Part shown: positions 1 through 8,721 of the stretch, in pieces
How the letters are laid out: the number at the start of each line of letters is the position of its first letter
Position numbering within the stretch: position 1 is the first letter of the stretch
DNA from: Desmodus rotundus
Taxonomy: Eukaryota; Chordata; Mammalia; Chiroptera; Phyllostomidae
Direction: 5' to 3'
Length of the DNA: 64,000 nt
Assembly: GCF_022682495.2 (NCBI RefSeq)
Contig: NC_071394.1
Coordinates: 30,848,470 to 30,912,469 of the forward strand
Notes under the pieces: model-generated
What the model saw: only the letters and a program-made list of their open reading frames with translations
Databases searched by the model: none
Told to the model about the DNA's origin: nothing
Position numbers and translations under genes: made by a program

Positions 1-343
1 TACAGCAGCAATTCAAAATATGGTTATATATTGTCACTTTACTTCTAAAGTTACTAGTTAGTACATGAGTTTGAGAATTGCTTGGCATTTGAATTCCTTA
101 GATATTCACTAAGTACCTATTATATGCGAATTCTAATTAAAAGCATAATTCTAGCAATTCTCCCCCTTTTCCTGCATTATCAGTGTTTTGCTCTCTAAGT
201 ATCTTTGCCATCAACATACAAACATGCCTTTATCCCTCCCTTCTTAAATAAAACATTCTCTTAACCTCACTTCCTTGACCAGATACCACTTCCATTTAAA
301 CAGATACACCTTCCCCGAGAGGCCTTTGTAGAGCACTCTGTTT

Positions 344-607
344 AAAATTGCAACCTACAGCCTGGCCAGGGTGGCTCAGTGGGTTGGAGTGTCATCCCAT
401 AACCTAAAGGTTCCAAGTTCGATTCCTGGTCAGGGCACATGCCTCAGCTGCAGGTTCAGTCCCTGGTTCAGGCACGTGTGGGAGACAACCAATCAGTGCT
501 TCTCTCACATTGATGTTTCTCTCCCTCCCTTCCTCCTTTTCTAAAAAAGCAATGAAAAAATTTCCTCAAGTGACAATAGAAAATAAATAAATAAAATTGC
601 AACCCAC
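344..607 (+). mobile_element. Ves SINE with target-site duplication
   Basis: Complete tRNA-derived bat SINE. The body at 359-592 starts CCTGGCCAGGGTGGCTCAG and contains a B-box-like GTTCGATTCCTGG, the CAGGGCACATGCC core, the TTGATGTTTCTCTC box and an A-rich AAATAAATAAATA tail. A 15-bp duplication flanks it: AAAATTGCAACCTAC at 344-358 and AAAATTGCAACCCAC at 593-607 (one mismatch). Confidence 0.93.
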
Positions 608-609
608 TC

Positions 610-920
610 TGTCCTAGTACTCAATTTTATTTTCCCTGTTCTACTTACTTTTTCATTTGAAGCATTTTTTACCTTCTGACATTGTGATGAGTATTGTTTT
701 CTCATTAGAATCTAAGCTCCATGAGGACAAAATCTCACTAGCACATAGTAGACTTTCAGTAAATACAGGGTGAGGCAAAAGTAAGTTTACAGTTGTTTGT
801 GTGAAAAATAATACAATAATTAATAAATAATACAAGAATGAATTCTGTGTTTTGTGTACTCACAACTGTAAGCCTACTTTTGCTTCATCCTGTATTTTTT
901 AAGTGAGTGAATGAATGCAT
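610..920 (+). repeat. L2 LINE 3' end, split by a MITE
   Basis: The stretch TCTAAGCTCCATGAGGACAA ... AGCACATAGTAGACTTTCAGTAAATA is the typical L2 3' end. After the MITE at 766-892 it resumes with the GTGAGTGAATGAATG tail. L2 is an ancient mammalian non-LTR element; this is a non-coding fossil. Confidence 0.75.
766..892. mobile_element. Mariner-type MITE (127 bp) with 31-bp inverted ends
   Basis: The element starts CAGGGTGAGGCAAAAGTAAG and ends with its near inverse (...CTTTTGCTTCATCCTG). The ~31-bp terminal inverted repeats differ at only about five positions. It is flanked by TA dinucleotides (764-765, 893-894), the Tc1/mariner target duplication. No coding capacity, so it would have been mobilised in trans. 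It interrupts the L2 3' tail, so it is younger than that L2. A second, partial copy is at 57.2 kb. Confidence 0.9.
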
Positions 921-1410
921 TAATGCCAACTGCTGGGGAAACAAACAAACAAGATAGTGTCCCAGCACTCAAGTAGCTAAGAGGGAGACAGATTCATTTC
1001 AATAGAAGGTGGCAACTTCTGTGATGGAGGCATCCTTGAAAATTTCAGTAAGTAAGGAAGCAACTTAAGTTGTTAATTTAAGTGAAGATCACCTCAGGCA
1101 CAATTTGAAAGCCACTGAACTAAAAGATCTACACATCCATTCTGTTTCTTTTGTATCTTTACAATATACATGTGTGCATGTATATATTGGTGTATAAGAT
1201 CTTAGTAAAATAGGTTTGTGTAGAAATTTAACCTGAAAGTTTAGATATATAATCAGTCCTTTAGTATGAAAATTTATAATCAGTTTAATCTTTACTCTTT
1301 TGTTTACTAAGTAATTTGTAATATGTGGTATATCCTATAAATAAATCACCATATTTTTATACTTAAACAAACCAGTAATCTTTAATGTTGTTTTTTTTTC
1401 ATCTGAACAG

Positions 1411-1506
1411 AGCATGTGACCATCTACGCTGCACCGCGTGTGATTTCCGGGTGGAGAGCTACGATGACTATATGTGGGACAGATCGTGCGATTATATGTT
1501 TTTCAG
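1411..1506 (+). CDS. CFAP418: CFAP418 (C8orf37) penultimate coding exon
   Basis: This is a 96-bp internal exon. A polypyrimidine tract and CAG end at 1410, and AG|GTATGC gives a donor at 1507. Both ends are phase 2: the first A completes an Arg codon begun upstream and the final AG begins an Arg codon completed at 6191. The 31 whole codons begin [12 protein letters not shown] and continue through [16 protein letters not shown], which I recognise as CFAP418. It has Cys-x4-Cys-x2-Cys spacing plus one later Cys. Counting back from the C-terminus places it at about residues 126-156 of a 207-residue protein. The family (Retinal Maintenance Protein family, from memory) works at the ciliary base and in photoreceptor outer-segment disc membranes. 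Earlier exons lie upstream of the window. No stop or frameshift is present, so the exon looks functional. Confidence 0.96.
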
Positions 1507-1639
1507 GTATGCTTCTAAAGAGTTTCACTGTGGAAAATGCACCAATTGTAACTTTTACTTTACTTTTAGTAATTTTATTTTACTATAATGTCTCTTGATG
1601 GACTTGGCCAGATTGTATGGCTTCTACCTCCTCAATATT

Positions 1640-2230
1640 TCTCTCACCCATCTCCTTTTTCCTTCTGTTTGCCATCAGCCTGGGTCAGGACATGCTACTT
1701 CTGGACTAGTGTATTGAGCCTTCTCACCGACTTTTCTGCTTGCAGTCTTTCTGACTCTTCTTTCAGACCACCTTTCCCTTGCTGAGAACTAAAGCATAAA
1801 AGAGCAAACCATTCTCCTACCCGAAATCTTTCTGCTTACAGAATCATGTCAAAATTCCTTAGTATGGCACCCAAGGCCCTCCGCGATCCAGCCCCTGTCC
1901 ATCATCCAGCTTTGTCTTAGCTTCACGAGAGATGAGTTACATCACATTACTCAGTACTCCCACTCCCCACGACTTTGTGCAAGCTTTCCCATTTTATCTG
2001 CCTCAGCTCTGCCTGCCCCTCAGGGTACAATTCATTACACATCTTGCAAGATTCCCTCACCGTTCTCAACTTGGACGTGAATCATCCTTGCCTGTGGGCC
2101 CACAGCACTTCGTACCGATTGCAGCGCTTACTGTAACGTAGGATCGAAAATCTTCGGTTGGTTGATATGTGTCTGCCTCCCTCCTTGCAGTCAGGATAGT
2201 CCTCCTCATACTTTTGCAATTTATACATTT
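1640..2230 (+). repeat. L2 LINE remnant
   Basis: Resembles the 3' half of L2: TTAGTATGGCACCCAAGGCC, a GATCCAGCCCCTGTCCATC stretch, the CTCAGCTCTGCCTGCC region and the downstream CTGTGGGCCCACAG part. Highly diverged; ORFs overlapping it (about 60-70 codons) are meaningless. Confidence 0.6.
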
Positions 2231-2689
2231 TTATACACTACTGAATACCTAATATCTTTAAGATGTTATGTTATAAAAAATATTCTTAAACTATGCAATC
2301 ACATTTTTAAATAAAAATTTAAAGTTAAAAATTAATAAAGCATATCCATGCATTTTTGGCTCCCCTACCCTGTACCTAGACCAAAACTGTATTTTCAGGT
2401 ACAGGTAATCAGACTATAACTATAGCACTGTCCATCAGCATAAAGAACGGAGGAGTCGTCCACCCCTCTTCTGGCACCCATTCTCATGGAAATCTCTAGG
2501 AGTCTCTTCTAATTTCATAGTTTTTAAACTTTTTCACATCAAGAACTGCTTTGAAAATCTCATGAAAATTTTAAATCCTCTCCACACACACACACACAAA
2601 AAAAATGTAAATATATAAATAAATATGCAGAAAAATTATAATTTAAAAGACCTAGTGTAATCCCAAAATCCCAGGTCAGATTAGCCTAC

Positions 2690-2795
2690 TTTTTTTTTTT
2701 AATTTATTTATTTTTAGAGAGAGTGGAAGGGAGGGAGAAAGAGAGGGAGAAAAACATCAATGGGTGGTTGCATTTCACATGCCCCCAGAGCTAAG
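2690..2795 (-). mobile_element. Ves SINE 3' fragment (truncated)
   Basis: Antisense Ves tail: a poly(T) start, TTTATTTATTTTTAGAGAGAG, a purine-rich run, AAACATCAATGGGTGGTTGC. The tRNA-like head with A and B boxes is missing, so this is a 5'-truncated or deleted copy without its own promoter. Confidence 0.7.
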
Positions 2796-3099
2796 GGCAT
2801 AACTGAATGGGGCTCAGGTGTGGCAGCCTGATTTAAAAAACATGTACTTTTAGATAAAACAATGAGAACTAGATGACTTATTATACTACTAAAAATATTA
2901 TTTTTCTTTCTATAATATGTTAAATACAATATTTTTTAAAAGCAAATAATAAGTAATTATTATTTATATCAGCAGCAATTACTGTCTCAGCCCTCAAGAT
3001 ATTTAGAAACACTTGGGAGGTAAGAGAATGGAACAAATAAAGAAAAAGGCTGTCACCATCATCAGGATATAAATCATGGACATGTTTTTATTTTGTAGA

Positions 3100-4430
3100 G
3101 CTTATTAGTGTTTCTTTATCAAACTGACATTATTCAACACCGGGTCTGTGGCATTCTTAGACACTGGGCTCACAAGATAAGTATCACCCAGTTTCTACTC
3201 TCAAGTAATGCACTTCTGAGAGGGAGCAACATCAGGTTATAACGTCGTGTGATACATGTGACAGTGGAGAGAGGTTAAAAGAGCATCACAGGACAAGATG
3301 AATATACTTTGTCCTGAGGTGTCAGGGAAAACTGCAGAGTCTGGAAGAATGATCACATGTCTGCCTAGCAAACAAGACGGACAGGGTATTGTTAAAGATT
3401 CAGGTGCAATCACGTGGCATGTTTGAGAACTTTTAAGTAGTTTGGACTGTGGAGACTAGACAAAAGAACAGGAGAGAGGAAGAGGTGAATGAAGTAGGAG
3501 AGAGAGCTAGAAAACAGCAGAGCCAGGAAAGGAACACGGGGGAATCTGGATTAAATTTTTTAGGCAGTGGCTAACCACTGAAGGCTTTGAATCAGGGGGA
3601 AGATCTGAATAGAGTTTGAATGTATGGGAACCAGGCCGGTTTAGAATCATGCAGATTATTGAAGGATGTTTTGATAATCCAGGGGGAAAGCAGTAAGGAC
3701 CTGAATTGTGTCAGTGAGGAGGGTAGAGAGGAGCACTTGTATTTGAGAGAGATTTTGGAGGTAGCCTGGCTGTGAAAAGTGAGACAAGTGGCATCTAGGA
3801 CGGGTCCTAGGTTTCTGTCTTGATTTATACAGCTAGATGATAATACTGCCTGGTGATAGAGGGAATTTATGAACAGATTTTAAAGAAAGAGGTCATATGT
3901 TCATTTATGAAAGCTGTTGAAACTGGGGCTCTGAAGCTCTGGTAGGAAATGTAATCTGGAACATGGTAGTTGCAACCGTGAGATTGGATGGTATGACCCA
4001 GGAAGGCCACTTGGAAGCCTGTCAGTGAACGCAGTTAAGGGATCATTTAGTGAAGATAGGAGGTGCTTTGATATTGGGAGGGGAGGGGAGGTGTTGGAGG
4101 GGGAGGGTATGTGAGTAACGAGGTCCTGGAGGCTTTGGGGTCTGGAGTGCCGATGGGAAGTGAGCCTCAGATAGGAGTGAGCCTTCTTTGGGTGGAAGGA
4201 GGTAAGATACTCATACATTCGTGGGGGAAACTGGGAGATGGAAAGCTTTCACATCTGACGCCTGGCTTTGTGAGTGACGCCTGGCTTGGAGGATGTGCTC
4301 TGCTGAAGGGAAAGGAGTGGAGGGCAGGTGAAACATTTCAGGAGGGTAGGGCATAGCTGCAGGGAATCCAGAAGTAGGTGGGACTGAAAGCAAGCGAAAA
4401 GGCAGCATATAGGGAGCCACTCATTTTCAG
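3100..4430. other. Intronic sequence with probable ancient repeat remnants
   Basis: Stretches such as AGGCAGTGGCTAACC, GAAGGCTTTGAATCAGG, TAATCCAGGGGGAAAG and TTTGGAGGTAGCCTGGC have the style of degraded mammalian interspersed repeats (L2- or LTR-like), but I could not assign a family. The short ORFs on both strands here show no recognisable domain. Confidence 0.3.
4076..4107 (+). other. G-run cluster, possible G-quadruplex
   Basis: Five G-runs: GGG (4076-4078), GGGG (4080-4083), GGGG (4085-4088), GGGGG (4099-4103) and GGG (4105-4107), with single-A loops apart from one 10-nt loop. It lies on the transcribed sense strand of the CFAP418 intron. Folding is a prediction only. Confidence 0.4.
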
Positions 4431-4866
4431 TGGCGTCAGTCTGAGCGTTGGCGGTACAGTCAAACGTCGTGCTGCTGTTTATTTTATTGTCCTTATTTTA
4501 TAAATGAGGGAAAGAAATGTATTCCGGCTTTGACAAGTTCCAGAACTCTCTAAAAGAAGTGTAATCTATATTTGGTCATCGTGCCATAATAGCTGAATAA
4601 AATGCTTTTCTTTTTATATTAAATCATTTTCTGTATGAGAAATAATGAAATTATTTTTCTTTTTAAGCATTTTAAGATACATGTGCTCTTAAAAAGCATT
4701 TGAAATGTATTAATTAGTTCCCTGGCTATCCATGATTCTTACTCCTAAAATCTCTTAATTCAGAATTCAATCAGGTATCAGATGTTAAATTTGTCAGAAT
4801 ATATTGCAGATTGAAGAAAGAACTTTTTTGTATTTAATTTTTAGCCTTCATTAAACACATTTAGTT

Positions 4867-4879
4867 GGGGGGGGGGGGG
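4867..4879 (+). repeat. 13-G homopolymer
   Basis: Uninterrupted G13 in the CFAP418 intron, TTTAGTT before and TTCTTTC after. Prone to length polymorphism and sequencing error. Confidence 0.9.
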
Positions 4880-5075
4880 TTCTTTCTAATAAAACTCAGA
4901 TGATGCATTTCCTCCCCTGGCTCACTGTAGCCCTAGCTAGGTCGTTTAGCTAGTCAAAGTCTCAGTTTCCCGAAATCAGACAGCTGACCTGGAAAATTTC
5001 TCAGGTTTTGTTAGGCTCTGCCGGTCTAAATTGTGCCCAGATTTTTTACATTACGGCACTGAATGTGGTGTCCAT

Positions 5076-5094
5076 TGGCCACCAGAGGGCGCTT
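5076..5094 (+). promoter_or_regulatory. CTCF-binding-site-like motif
   Basis: TGGCCACCAGAGGGCGCTT matches 17 of 19 positions of the CTCF consensus as I remember it, including the whole CCACCAG-GGGCGC core, in forward orientation. It is single-copy in appearance and not inside a SINE or LINE I can recognise. CTCF acts as an insulator and loop anchor; a site here would lie about 1.1 kb before the terminal CFAP418 exon. Binding is inferred from the motif only. Confidence 0.65.
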
Positions 5095-5462
5095 TACAGC
5101 CTGCCTTCCACTGAGCGACATACAAGCAAAGATAGGACTGTCTCTCTCTTTTTTTAATATTTACACTGTACTTCATCACCTTACTTTGCATTTTTCTTCA
5201 TTTCATCTTGATTTTTCCCATTTTTCTTCTGCCAGAGAATAATTACATAAATTCAGTACGTGTATTGTCATGAAAATCATAATTGACTTTCAATTAATTA
5301 AACTTCTCTAGTCTTTTTTTTAATAATTGCATCAAGTCAGATGGTTATCATTTTTCATTATGGTGCTGCCAATTGATTTAATTATTTTAACATTATTTTC
5401 ATTTAATGTAGGATAGGCATTTATTTTGTTGCTGATACTCTAAGTAAGTAACATACCATTTA

Positions 5463-5700
5463 AAAAATGAAAGATAGAGCCCCGGCTGGTGTGGCTCAGA
5501 GGACTGAGCTCCAGCCTGCGGACAGAAATGTCACCAGTTCAATTCCCAGTCAGGGCGCATGCCTGGGTTACGGGTCAGGTCCCCAGTGGGGGGGCATGTG
5601 AGAGGCAACCACTAATTGATGTTTCTCTCCCTCTCTTTCTCCCTTCCTTCCCCTCTCTCTAAAAATAAATGAATAGTATCTTTAAGAAACATGAAAGATA
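5463..5700 (+). mobile_element. Ves SINE, full length with target-site duplication
   Basis: Begins near GAGCCCCGGCTGGTGTGGCT, with B-box-like CAGTTCAATTCCCAG, the CAGGGCGCATGCC core, GAGAGGCAACCACTAATTGATG and a TCTCTAAAAATAAATGAATAG tail. Flanking duplicates AAAAATGAAAGATA (5463-5476) and AAACATGAAAGATA (5687-5700) differ at one base. It lies in the last CFAP418 intron. Confidence 0.93.
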
Positions 5701-6190
5701 TAATGTCAGTTCAACATATAGAAATAACAGGCACATTTTCTCCATTAATGAAAAATGTCTGTAGTTAACCTATCAGAAGCTTATTATTTTTAATGCTTCT
5801 TTTATCCCCTCCATTTGCCATATTACAGGCTTTTAGAATAAGGCATAGTGTATATCTGAGGTAGGAAATGAACCACGGTACTTTTGACTCTATTCTTATG
5901 TCATATCATCTCTGATAAGACAAATCAATAATTCTCCAGCTTTGTAGGTCGTTCTGTTCTAAACAGCCTTAGTAACAGGCCTAGAGAATTGCCATTAAAG
6001 AGTACTCGTTACTGAGGAAGTGCCCCCAGAAGAACATGGAAGCATGTCTTCTGTTCTTTGTGTGAGGGGAACCAAGGTTCGTTTAGTGTTCAGATGTTAC
6101 GAAGATGGGACATTCAAGCAGTTAGAACTTTTTTTAGTCATTAAGCACTGACAAAGCCACAGTTTTGAAACATTCATGTTTTACTAATAG

Positions 6191-6344
6191 GAACAACATG
6201 CCAGAATTCCACAAATTAAAAACAAAGCTGGTAAAGAAGAAAGGATCACGCGCATATGCCTGCCAGTGTAGCTGGAGAACTGTTGAAGAACTGACTGACC
6301 TTCAGGCCGACCATCAGCTGCGCTGGGTTTGTGGTAAACATTAG
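6191..6344 (+). CDS. CFAP418: CFAP418 (C8orf37) terminal coding exon
   Basis: The acceptor is ...TTTACTAATAG|GAACAAC. The first G completes the split Arg codon, then 50 codons (starting [10 protein letters not shown], ending LRWVCGKH) run to TAG at 6342-6344. The segment contains the Cys-rich AYACQCSW motif and a basic KLVKKKG stretch. If the protein is 207 residues as in human, this exon encodes 158-207. The positions I remember for human disease alleles then line up: L166, R177 (in GSRAYA) and Q182 (in ACQCS) are all present in the reference form. CFAP418 is required for photoreceptor disc organisation; loss causes retinal dystrophy or Bardet-Biedl syndrome in people. Together with the exon at 1411-1506 and a 4,684-bp intron, this fixes gene identity and + orientation. 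Confidence 0.97.
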
Positions 6345-8430
6345 GAATGAAGACTTTTCGTGTTCAGACCAGTGCATCCATGAGAGCAACATCCATTAAT
6401 CATCGTCATGTTTAGGTAACGGTACATAGCAGTATCATGCCCTTTGAAAAAGACAAGCAATTTCGCCTCGTGACTGTACCCATTTTCAAAGACCAAATGG
6501 ACTTAAGAAGATAATGTGCTTTATTTAACATGTTGGAATTAGACCTCTTTTCATATATGGACATTTCACTTTGTAAGTAAGGTAACAAGTTATCCAAATT
6601 CTTCTTTGACAGCCTCTCTCCTGTTTAATGGAAGTTTAATTAAGCAGTTTTAGACCAATTTATAGCCATTCATTAACGACTGCAGTATTACTGACTGCCA
6701 ATACACTTAGCATAAACATTCCTCATAGGGGGAAGAAGCCTCCGGTGCAGAGAGGCCATTGAGGGGTGTAGACACCACCTCGTCCCGTCAGAGCTGTTGG
6801 GAAAGATCCTAACCTAGCTGTGGCGGAACTCTGTGAGTAGGACTGACTGGAGGGTTTTCAGGAGTACAGAAATACTGTAAGTAAATACAGGTATACTGTA
6901 AATAAATACTGTAAATAAATGCCTGTGTCTGATCTTACCTCAACCACTTAAAGCAATACTATGTACAAAAATAAGTATGTATTACAGATTTTAGCTGATT
7001 TCCCCTTTTGTTCATTTAGATATCAAAAGTTATTTAGTTTGTAATTTTAGGAAATATCCATCTACATATAAATTTTTTTGATGCACCTGAAATCACAAGG
7101 GAAGATCCTAATACAAAGGTCATTTGTTGGTTTTTTCAGTACTTTCTAGCCTTTAATGCCTAAAACTCTAATCAAGTGAAGTGAACAGCAAGTAAGATAC
7201 TTTCTCAGGCAGCCTGTTGCTTTTTCTGGTAGGACCAGGCTGACATGCTGTTTGTTAAGTGAGTGTATGAAGAGAAATAAACTTAGCTGAACCAGCCTGT
7301 TGGCTCGTTTTTGACGCTGACATCACTGAGACTTGGAGGACCCCACGAACAGCACGTTCAGGAAATCAGTTACCTCAGAATTACCAGCTCCCAGCCACCT
7401 TCATGAGATTCTGGGAGCTTCCCAATCTGCCAAAAGCTCTTTAGTGGATGTGTCTAATATATAGTTCAGCTGTATGGCACAAGGCACGCTGAAAGACAGT
7501 GATGGGAGCAAAGTTACAATTTGCTTAGGCTTATGCTGAATCTAGCCACCTGAGCAAAGGAGAAAAATCTGGTCACTAAAACCCTTTTCCTAGCCATGAC
7601 ACATTTGCACGTGTGTAGAATGTACTCTAATAAGTCTACCATTGCAACAGAACAAATCTGGTGGCAGGTACATTTTTGTATTAAGAATATATTTATTGAA
7701 TATGATGTGTATTGAAGATCTTATCTTTCAATAAAAATGTTCACTCCCTAAAATTGTATCTCACTGTAATGTATCCAGAAACAGAGAAGGATTTGGATTG
7801 AAGTCACCTATTTCCTAAAAATAGCACAGCGACAAAATCCACACATTCTGAGCCCCATGGAATTTGGCACATAGTCAAATGGTGATGTTTGCTTTTCGTT
7901 CAAATGAACGAATTTACTGAATTATTAATTTGAAAATATACTTTTATTATTTCATCGTAACTATCCTATAACTTGGATACATTGCCCATGTTTGGCACTT
8001 TATAACACAGTAATTGAAATAATACCCCAATGTCAGAAATGTATATATGACTTCACATTTTTGTTGGCAATTTACTTTATAAGCTTTTTAATATTGTACA
8101 GTTTCTAATCTAAAATATAGAAAGAATATTCTGTTTGTATACAGAGGGATAAATTATTATCAGTCATAATTTAAGGCAAAATGCAATTACTTTAGTGTCA
8201 GTGTAGGAGAACAGCATAGTTTCTGATGAACTATAATTTTAAAATGCAAGATCTACAAAACTTATAAGATTTCTTGCCCATTTGTTTTCAATGTTTATAA
8301 TAATTTTCTGCCTTTCGCAAGTATCTATTTTTTGTCAAGCCAGGTAACTACTTTATTTGAACTGTATTATATTCTCTGTCTTTATCCTACCTTGAAATGA
8401 ATAAAAAATAAAGAGCCTTATTCTGTATTT
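6345..8430 (+). other. CFAP418: CFAP418 3' untranslated region (end inferred)
   Basis: AT-rich sequence following the CFAP418 stop, without an obvious transposon insertion until the L1 at 8.49 kb. AATAAA signals are seen at 7276-7281, 7730-7735, 8400-8405 and 8407-8412, so alternative 3' ends are likely. The outer boundary is inferred from the last paired signals; a shorter 3'UTR ending near 7.75 kb is equally compatible with sequence alone. Confidence 0.6.
8400..8412 (+). terminator. Tandem poly(A) signals, probable distal CFAP418 3' end
   Basis: Two AATAAA hexamers (8400-8405 and 8407-8412) lie in quick succession, followed by a T-rich stretch (TTTTTATTGT) about 30 bp downstream, which is a plausible cleavage and poly(A) context. 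They sit about 2.06 kb after the stop codon and just before the L1 insertion. Weaker alternatives are at 7276 and 7730. Confidence 0.5.
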
Positions 8431-8502
8431 AGTTACATTTTTATTGTAGAGTAAAATATTCATATTGGGATTAATTTGAAATAATTTTGATAATTTCTTT
8501 TT

Positions 8503-8721
8503 CTGTTTATTATTATTTTTATTTAATAATTTCTTTATTATATTTTTATTACCATTTAGTCTCCTTATACCCTGCTACCCCCCACAATCACCACACTGTT
8601 GTCCATGTCCATGAGTCCTTTTTCTTTTTTTGCTCGATCACCCCCTACCCTCCCCTCTCTTAGCTGTCATCCTGCTCTCTATGAGTCTGTCTCTATTTTG
8701 CTCGTTAGTTCAGTTTGTTCA
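8503..8721 (-). repeat. L1 3'UTR and poly(A) (antisense)
   Basis: From the ORF2 stop to a T-rich end near 8503-8560. Includes ACCCCCCACAATCACCACAC and CTTATACCCTGCTACCCCC in + orientation, matching the 3' region of the same bat L1. Adjoins the probable target duplication at 8491. Confidence 0.7.

Larger units (their letters stand above)
1507..6190 (+). other. CFAP418: CFAP418 last intron
   Basis: GT-AG intron of 4,684 bp, set by the donor AG|GTATGC at 1507 and the acceptor CTAATAG ending at 6190. It holds an L2 remnant, two Ves SINE copies (one truncated), a G-rich block near 4.1 kb, a 13-G homopolymer and a strong CTCF-like motif at 5076-5094. ORFs within it are short and look like noise. 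The part of the window before 1411 is the preceding intron. Confidence 0.9.

Noticed and set aside
359..592. A tRNA gene
   Set aside because: The A/B box-like sequence belongs to a Ves SINE with an A-rich tail and target duplication; no cloverleaf is complete.
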